A stretch of 64,000 nucleotides of DNA, from NCBI RefSeq assembly GCF_024704725.1, contig NZ_JALIQS010000001.1:1-64000 (forward strand), given 5' to 3'. Positions 58,930 to 64,000 of the stretch are shown here, one piece after another. This DNA is from Shinella sp. CPCC 101442. Its GTDB lineage: Bacteria; Pseudomonadota; Alphaproteobacteria; Rhizobiales; Rhizobiaceae. Position numbers and translations under genes: made by a program. Under the pieces are notes generated by a model. The model saw only the letters and a program-made list of their open reading frames with translations. It ran no database searches and had not been told where the DNA came from. Within the stretch, counting starts at the first letter, position 1. The number at the start of each line of letters is the position of its first letter.

Positions 58930-59988
58930 ATGGCCATGCAGCAAGAAACTCAAACCGCCGCGGGCAACGCCGAACAGATCCCTCTAAAGTGCGCCATCGA
59001 CCTCGACACGTCCTTGGCGCCACCGGCTGAACAGTTCGATTTTTACCGAACCTGGAACGCCGGTGTTGTGGACATTACGCTCCTGCGGAACAAATTCAAA
59101 ACTTTTGCCGCCCGCCAGCGGATCTGGCAGCTCGGCAATTTAACGCTGCTATCGCTGGATTGTCGCGGCAACGGCTATCGACGGCGCTGGAGCAGCAAGA
59201 AGAACCCCGTTTTCGACCACTGGGTGCTGAGCGTCCCGTTCAGGCTTGCCTCGGACGGAGGATCCTTGCAGGCCAAAAAACTACGCTGGCAGTGCCTTGG
59301 CGCGCCGCATGAAGACCAGGCCGAGGACGATGGCGTCCTTTCGCTTTTCCTTCCACGGGATTTTGCATTCTCGCAGCCTTTCGATCTCACCATCCGCCCG
59401 GAGATGGCGACCTTCATTTCCGACTACGTCCAGCTCCTCTATCGCTCGCTTCCCGATCGAACGGAGCGCGATGCCGAGTATATCGCCATTGCGACGATCA
59501 ATCTGATTGCCGCATGCATAGTCCCGTCCCGCAATCACATTTTCGAAGCGGAAGGGCCGATCAATGCCGTGATCATGGCGCGCGCCAACAAGCTCATCGC
59601 CACACAACTCGCCGATCACGATCTCTCGCCGGAAAAACTATGCCGAGACCTGAACGTCTCGCGATCCAGGCTCTACCGGATTTTCGAGCCCTCGGGCGGC
59701 ATCTCCAACACCATCCGGCGTCAACGTCTGCTGCGCACCAGAGACATCCTCGCCGACGAGACGGACAGGCGCACCATCTCGGCGATCGCCGAGGAGTGGG
59801 GTTTCCTCGACGCATCGACATACAGCCGGACGTTCCGGCGCGAATTCGGCATGACCCCGAAGGAGGCTCGAGAGGCTGGCTGGCTGGGGATCAGACGACC
59901 CCGAATTCGGCCGGAGGGTGTGCACGGCAACACCTCCCCCTCCCTGCACTCTCTTTTGACGAACAGCTATCTCTCGGGACAATCGTAG
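58930..59988 (+). CDS. AraC-family transcriptional regulator (paralogue B)
   Basis: A 352-residue regulator from ATG 58930 (ATG 58936 is an equally possible start). N-terminal sensor domain with 'LKCAIDLDTSLAPPAEQFDF' and 'YRTWNAGVVDITLLRNKFKT', C-terminal HTH 'LNVSRSRLYRIFEPSGGISN', 'RLLRTRDILADETDRRTISA', 'WGFLDASTYSRTFRREFGMT'. It is paralogous over its length to 48461-49525 and to the pseudogene just upstream, suggesting local duplication. No adjacent target operon is evident. Confidence 0.88.
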   Translation: MAMQQETQTAAGNAEQIPLKCAIDLDTSLAPPAEQFDFYRTWNAGVVDITLLRNKFKTFAARQRIWQLGNLTLLSLDCRGNGYRRRWSSKKNPVFDHWVLSVPFRLASDGGSLQAKKLRWQCLGAPHEDQAEDDGVLSLFLPRDFAFSQPFDLTIRPEMATFISDYVQLLYRSLPDRTERDAEYIAIATINLIAACIVPSRNHIFEAEGPINAVIMARANKLIATQLADHDLSPEKLCRDLNVSRSRLYRIFEPSGGISNTIRRQRLLRTRDILADETDRRTISAIAEEWGFLDASTYSRTFRREFGMTPKEAREAGWLGIRRPRIRPEGVHGNTSPSLHSLLTNSYLSGQS

Positions 59989-60124
59989 GATTGCAACAGG
60001 AGCGGCCTGAAACAGTCCCCCCTGCTCGCCGACAGCGCCATCCGGCATTCTGCCGGGCTGAAGCGTATCCCGGCGCTCGTAGTGCAGGGGTGGACGCCAG
60101 GCGACCACCCCTGCATGCTACGGC

Positions 60125-60760
60125 CTATCCGGTCTCGATGCCACATGCCGCCGATATCAGGGCCTCGCACTCCGGCAACCCCTCGACCGCGAAGCGCACC
60201 ACGCAGCCATCCGATGCCGGCCGCCGCAAGGCATCCTTGCGCTCAGGATGAAAGCCGACCTTTCCGGCGGCTTCAAGCGCCTGAAGACGGGAACGGGAGA
60301 TTGCGAGTTCGTTCGCCAGCAACCGATCGAGCCGGAGTTGGCTCGGCATGGGCACCGAGAAAACGATCTCCAAACTGTTTCCACCCGCATTCCCCCCAAG
60401 CACGGCCTTATGCACCGTGCTGTCTGGAAAGGTCTCGATGTGCGACACCTTCCGCCGCAGGGCATCGAGATCGAAGGCGTGCCGGCGCGCCCATTGCGCG
60501 TCGTTGGATTGCAGAGCCTGCAATGTCGCCGGGTCGATCTCCCGGATGTTGCGGCGCTCGAAGAGCGTGCGGTTCCAGGTCTTGTCGCACTGGGTGCATT
60601 TGTAGATCAGCCAGGCGTCGAGCTTCTTGCCATTTGCATTGAGCCGAAGCCGGTCGCTCGACCTGAAGGGTCTTGGACCACCGCAGGTGCTGCACGGGAG
60701 AATGGGCTGCGGCGCCCGGGAGGGAACGATGGTCCAGCGGACCATGAGGAAATGATGCAT
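60125..60760 (-). CDS. DUF1062-family protein
   Basis: A 211-residue protein. The ATG at 60760 has CGGAAG upstream; GTG 60793 would add 11 residues. An N-terminal zinc-ribbon-like pair of CxxC motifs (Cys23/26 'LPCSTCGGPR', Cys55/58 'YKCTQCDKTWNRTLFERRN') and a C-terminal 'QLRLDRLLANELAISRSRLQ' segment that resembles an S4-type RNA-binding stretch. This matches the DUF1062 architecture; function unknown. It stands alone on the minus strand. Confidence 0.8.
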   Translation of the reverse strand: MHHFLMVRWTIVPSRAPQPILPCSTCGGPRPFRSSDRLRLNANGKKLDAWLIYKCTQCDKTWNRTLFERRNIREIDPATLQALQSNDAQWARRHAFDLDALRRKVSHIETFPDSTVHKAVLGGNAGGNSLEIVFSVPMPSQLRLDRLLANELAISRSRLQALEAAGKVGFHPERKDALRRPASDGCVVRFAVEGLPECEALISAACGIETG

Positions 60761-61230
60761 GTCGTCTTGGTCTTCCGAAAGGAAGTTCACCAAGAGACGG
60801 TCGTGAGAGCCCGTTGCGGGCGCGGTGTGGCGATGTTTCGAGGGCGGAAGAGCTGAGACAGCCGTAAACGGCTGCGCATGGCACAGGTCGACAATGCCAG
60901 ACCGGTCTCAGACCATCACCCGATGGACAAGGCACGGACCAGCATGGCAAGCGCCATCCTGCTCCATGGGGCGAAAGGGGTGAGACCGGTGTTTACGACG
61001 GCAAAACGGAACCTCTGGGTGCCAAAGCTCTTCGCGCCCAGCTTTAGCAAACGCTCGCGCGCATGAACAGGGGATCAAATCCTGCCGGCGAAACCAACGC
61101 GCGGCACGAACGCCACTTTTGGAAAAAATTGGTTGGATTCGTCCTGTCCGGCCAGTGATCGGCCGCGACAGGCGCCATTCTTCGCGCTATGTTCAACTAG
61201 AGGAAGAACAGACGACACCGGGCCACACTC
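60761..61230. other. gap without a convincing gene
   Basis: 470 bases between the divergent DUF1062 and response-regulator genes. A 62-residue frame (60878-61066) starts at an ATG without a ribosome site and has no recognisable domain. A slightly AT-richer stretch at 61110-61210 may hold the response-regulator promoter. Confidence 0.4.
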
Positions 61231-61971
61231 TTGAACGAACATGCCGTTTTACCCCACGTCATCGTCACCGATGACGACGAGGACCTGCGGGAGATGGTCT
61301 CGGACTATCTTGCCGGTCAGGGATTTTCCGTGCGCGGCGTCGCAAGCGGCGCGGCTCTCGATGCCGCCCTCTGCGAGCGGCCGGCCGATCTCCTGATCAT
61401 CGATCTGAACCTGCCGGCCGAGGACGGGTTTTCCATTGCCCGGCGTATCCGGGCCGGGTCCGCCGTTCCCATCATCATGCTCACCGGCGCCTCCGATGTG
61501 GTGGACCGGGTCGTGGGGCTGGAAATGGGCGCGGACGACTACGTGACCAAACCCTTCGACCTGCGCGAACTCAAGGCGCGCATCCGCGCCGTGCTGCGCC
61601 GCGGGGCGACCCAACCGGCCGAGCCAGCCGCCCCGCCCGCCCCCGTGGCGGGCAAAGGCCTCGTTGCCTTCGGCCGGGCGCATCTCGACCTTGAAGGCCA
61701 CTGCCTCATCCTCGAGGGTGGAACGCGCGAGACGCTGACGGCCATGGAGTTCGACCTGCTGCGCGTGTTGGCCCAACACCCCAACCGCGTGCTGAGCCGC
61801 GACCGACTGCTCGATCTTGCCCACAACCGCGACAACGAGCCCTTCGACCGCTCGATCGATGTCCGCATCACGCGCCTGCGCAAGAAAATCGAAGCCGACC
61901 CCGCCAAGCCGGCGACCATCAAGACCATCCGCGGCGTCGGCTACATGTTCGTCACCAATCGCGGCACCTAG
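61231..61971 (+). CDS. OmpR/PhoB-family response regulator
   Basis: A 246-residue regulator. The only early in-frame start is TTG 61231 (MNEHAVLPHVIVTDDDEDLR). Receiver with the acidic pocket 'TDDDEDL', phospho-acceptor Asp58 ('LIIDLNLPAEDG'), Thr in 'IIMLTGASD' and Lys in 'YVTKPFDL'. Winged-helix effector with 'LTAMEFDLLRVLAQHPNRVL' and 'RSIDVRITRLRKKIEADPAK'. The nearest kinase is the hybrid at 62537-64000 on the opposite strand, with a globin gene between. Pairing is possible but unproven. Confidence 0.92.
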   Translation: MNEHAVLPHVIVTDDDEDLREMVSDYLAGQGFSVRGVASGAALDAALCERPADLLIIDLNLPAEDGFSIARRIRAGSAVPIIMLTGASDVVDRVVGLEMGADDYVTKPFDLRELKARIRAVLRRGATQPAEPAAPPAPVAGKGLVAFGRAHLDLEGHCLILEGGTRETLTAMEFDLLRVLAQHPNRVLSRDRLLDLAHNRDNEPFDRSIDVRITRLRKKIEADPAKPATIKTIRGVGYMFVTNRGT

Positions 61972-62025
61972 AGCGTTTGCCGGCCATTCCGAACACGGCC
62001 GCTGCACACGTTCGCCGGAACAGCT

Positions 62026-62454
62026 TCAAGCCGGCACCGCCTCGGGCTCATAGGCCGCGCGCATCATCACGCCGGCGACGAGCTGGTACGTGTCGGTCCA
62101 GGCGTTGCGGACCTCGGCGGTGAACCGCTCCCCGAAGGAAAGCGACAGGGTCTCGATCAGCGCCTTGCCCACCGTCTCATAGTGGCCGCGCTCGACGCCA
62201 TAAGTGACGTGTTTCACCGCAAGGCCTTCCAGCACGGGCACGAGCGCATCGAGCTTGCGCAGCGAATTGACAGCGAGTGCCAGCGCCGCCATCAGCTTGC
62301 GGCCCTGCGCGGACATGTCGGACGCCGTGAAAAGCCGGCGCAACGACGGGTCGTTGACGAAGAGCCGTTCGTAAAACAGCGCGGCGGCGGCATCCTGAGA
62401 GGCCCTCACCTCGGCGAATGTGGTTTCAAGCAATGCGATCTTGCGGTCATCCAT
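62026..62454 (-). CDS. single-domain bacterial haemoglobin (VHb-like)
   Basis: A 142-residue globin. Proximal His82 in 'LAVKHVTYGVERGHYETVGK', a helix-B/C region 'FYERLFVNDPSLRRLFTASD' and 'RNAWTDTYQLVAGVMMRAAY' fit the Vitreoscilla-type single-domain haemoglobins and the globin part of flavohaemoglobin. No reductase domain. It binds O2 or NO and may aid NO detoxification or oxygen delivery. It lies between the response regulator and hybrid kinase. Confidence 0.9.
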   Translation of the reverse strand: MDDRKIALLETTFAEVRASQDAAAALFYERLFVNDPSLRRLFTASDMSAQGRKLMAALALAVNSLRKLDALVPVLEGLAVKHVTYGVERGHYETVGKALIETLSLSFGERFTAEVRNAWTDTYQLVAGVMMRAAYEPEAVPA

Positions 62455-62536
62455 GACACGGGCTCCAGCGGTTGTTCGATGGTGCCACGCTAGACGATGG
62501 CCGTTTCCCGCCTCGATCCGGCATGTTTCAACTGTT

Positions 62537-64000
62537 TCAGCACGGTGTCGTCAGATCCTCGAGGAAAGCTTCGATATCGCCGGGCGTAAACGGTTTCTCG
62601 ATCATCGGGCAGCCGGACCGGGCAAGGAAGCGACCGGCGAGCGGCCCGAGCGTGTCCCCCGTCACGAAGCCGATCCGTCCGGCCAGCGCCGGATAGCTCT
62701 CCTGAAGCCAGTCGTAGAGACCGGGGCCATCGCCGGCGGGCATACGGATATCGCAAAGGATCGCATCGAACTTGCCGCCTCGCGCGTCAATTCTGCCCCG
62801 CGCCTCGTTCCCGCCATGCGTGACGGTGACGGCATAGCCGAGGCGCCCGGCGATCTCCGCCAGGAGTTCGGCGATCGCCGCGTCGTCATCGACCACCAGC
62901 AGGTGCCGGTCGGGGGTCGGTCGATCCACCTTCGCTGTCGGCCGGGCGCTCTCCGCCTCGCTCGGCTGTACCGCTTCACAGGGGAGCCGGATGATGAAGC
63001 GCGCACCTCCGCCCGGCGCATCGGCGAGCGTCAGGCTGCCGCCATGGGCTTCGACGAGGCCTTTCGACACTGCAAGGCCAATGCCGGTGCCAGCCCCTTG
63101 CGGCTTGGTGGTGAAGAAGGGATCGAAGATGCGGCTGCGGATCGCCTCCGGCACGCCGGGGCCGTTGTCATCGACGGTGAGCGAAACCGCACCCGCCGCC
63201 CGATCGACGGCAATACCGACGGTGATCTTTCGCTCCGCACCGCCCGCCTGCTCCAGCGCCTGCTGGGCATTGACGAGCAGGTTCAGCACGACCTGATGGA
63301 TCTGGCTGGAATCGAGGGCAAGCATCGGCAGGTCCTCCGCCCAGCGGCGCTCGACGGTGATGCCGGCCGCGCCCATCGTATAGCCAAGAAGTTCGACAGC
63401 CTCGTTCACCACCGTCTCCAGCCGCGTCGGCGTGCGCTCCGCCTCGCGCTGCCGCGCCATGTCTAGGAAGCTGCGCACGATGCGCGCGCAGCGATCCGCC
63501 GCCGTCGAGATGCGGTCGCAGCGCCGAACGAGACCGTTCCAGTCGGCAACGGCCCGCTCCTCCATCGCCTCGCGCATCATCAACGCCTGCCCGGTGATGA
63601 TCGACAGCGGATTGTTGAGCTCATGGGCTACGCCTGCGAGAAGCGATCCGAGTGCCGCCAGCTTTTCCTTCTGGTGGAGCGCGTTGCGCTGCTCGCGGAT
63701 TTCCGCTTCGGCACGTCGTGCCGCCCGCAGGTCGCGGATATGGGCCGCAAACAGCCGCCGGCCACCGAGCGTGACGTCCGTGATGGCAAGCTCGATAGGG
63801 ATCAGTTCGCCCGTCGAAAGCATGGCCGGCAATTCCAGCCGCTTGCCGAGCATGCGGCTCGTCCCCGTCGCGAGATAGGTGGCAAGACCATTGTCATGCG
63901 CGGAGCGGTGTTCAGGCGGAATGATCAGGTCGGCGATGGGCGCGCCGATGACCGCATTCCTCTCATAGCCGAAGATTGCTTCCGCCGCCGGGTTGAAATC
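62537..64000 (-). CDS. PAS-containing hybrid histidine kinase, N-terminus outside the window
   Basis: At least 487 residues, continuing past the right edge. Reading from the edge: a PAS domain ('DFNPAAEAIFGYERNAVIGA' to about 'IELAITDV'), a short linker helix ('LRAARRAEAEIREQRNALHQ'), a HisKA box with the phospho-His in 'GVAHELNNPLSIITGQ', the HATPase motifs 'QVVLNLLVNAQQAL', 'DDNGPGVP' and 'GTGIGLAVSKG', and a C-terminal receiver with Asp in 'AILCDIRMPAGDG' and Lys in 'IEKPFTPGDIEAFL'. No membrane segment is seen in the visible part. The tail receiver suggests a FixL-like or phosphorelay role. Its closeness to a haemoglobin gene hints at O2 or NO sensing (inference). Confidence 0.92.
   Translation of the reverse strand, partial: DFNPAAEAIFGYERNAVIGAPIADLIIPPEHRSAHDNGLATYLATGTSRMLGKRLELPAMLSTGELIPIELAITDVTLGGRRLFAAHIRDLRAARRAEAEIREQRNALHQKEKLAALGSLLAGVAHELNNPLSIITGQALMMREAMEERAVADWNGLVRRCDRISTAADRCARIVRSFLDMARQREAERTPTRLETVVNEAVELLGYTMGAAGITVERRWAEDLPMLALDSSQIHQVVLNLLVNAQQALEQAGGAERKITVGIAVDRAAGAVSLTVDDNGPGVPEAIRSRIFDPFFTTKPQGAGTGIGLAVSKGLVEAHGGSLTLADAPGGGARFIIRLPCEAVQPSEAESARPTAKVDRPTPDRHLLVVDDDAAIAELLAEIAGRLGYAVTVTHGGNEARGRIDARGGKFDAILCDIRMPAGDGPGLYDWLQESYPALAGRIGFVTGDTLGPLAGRFLARSGCPMIEKPFTPGDIEAFLEDLTTPC

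Noticed and set aside
1-64000. CRISPR arrays, tRNA/rRNA genes, prophage or plasmid-replication genes
   Set aside because: I saw no regularly spaced repeats, no tRNA-like cloverleaf, and no phage structural, integrase or rep genes; only the IS3 remnant at 32475-32823 is mobile-element DNA.

Overview
The window looks like GC-rich alphaproteobacterial DNA, most likely from a Rhizobiaceae relative (Rhizobium/Agrobacterium/Ensifer/Shinella type). This rests on the high density of solute ABC transporters with dedicated catabolic genes, high GC at third codon positions, and the protein styles seen: a close LsrF, IdnD/IdnO, rhizobial Ada/AlkB sets and AraC paralogues. It reads like an accessory or chromid region of catabolic islands, with one IS remnant and two decayed genes. 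No rRNA, tRNA, CRISPR array or phage module was seen.

Layout. (1) 1-9916: a truncated gabD-like aldehyde dehydrogenase reads leftward from AT-rich palindromes. Reading rightward is a CUT2-type ABC transporter followed by a cyclase-family hydrolase, an SDR, an alpha/beta hydrolase and a GMC oxidoreductase, an unassigned catabolic operon. (2) 10115-10575: a decayed rtcB. (3) 10757-20005, all minus: an RraA-type aldolase, a polar amino-acid ABC transporter, an aminotransferase and an HpcH/HpaI aldolase, then 2-hydroxyacid dehydrogenase-idnD-idnO-gntK. A LysR regulator diverges at 20168. (4) 21318-31267, all minus: a seven-gene operon of LsrF, an aldolase/SDR fusion, a CUT2 transporter, an FGGY kinase and a GlpD-like dehydrogenase, with a divergent DeoR-type regulator. 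(5) 32475-32823: an IS3-family remnant. (6) 32940-39372: an alkylation-damage island with ada, alkA, an uncharacterised Cys-rich protein, alkB, two further O6-alkylguanine-DNA methyltransferases, a second 2OG-Fe(II) oxygenase and small unknown genes. Five copies of an Ada-box-like element lie in front of its transcription units. (7) 39731-47998, all minus: a sulfone/sulfonate sulfur-scavenging operon (msuE-like, sfnG, livG/H/M-type transporter genes, SBP, livF-type, sfnB-like). (8) 48461-59988: three AraC regulators and one AraC pseudogene around a Tat-exported cytochrome P450 with an L,D-transpeptidase, a DegP/MucD protease, small envelope proteins and an AI-2E-family membrane protein. (9) 60125-64000: a DUF1062 protein, an OmpR-type response regulator, a single-domain haemoglobin and a PAS hybrid histidine kinase cut by the window edge.

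How the genes fit together. Regions 1, 3, 4 and 7 each pair an import system with the enzymes likely to act on the imported compound. The best-supported inferences are a 2-keto-L-gulonate/L-idonate to 6-phosphogluconate route (13-10.7 kb), a possible route for 4-hydroxylated glutamates (20-14 kb), a polyol-phosphate route ending in DHAP (31-21 kb) and a dimethylsulfone-type desulfurisation operon (48-39.7 kb). Most solute-binding-protein genes are followed by a strong stem-loop before the next transporter gene, which suggests differential mRNA stability. The most striking items are the Ada regulon with its conserved boxes and an Ada-like Cys protein, the exported P450, and the LsrF-containing operon that lacks the rest of an AI-2 system.
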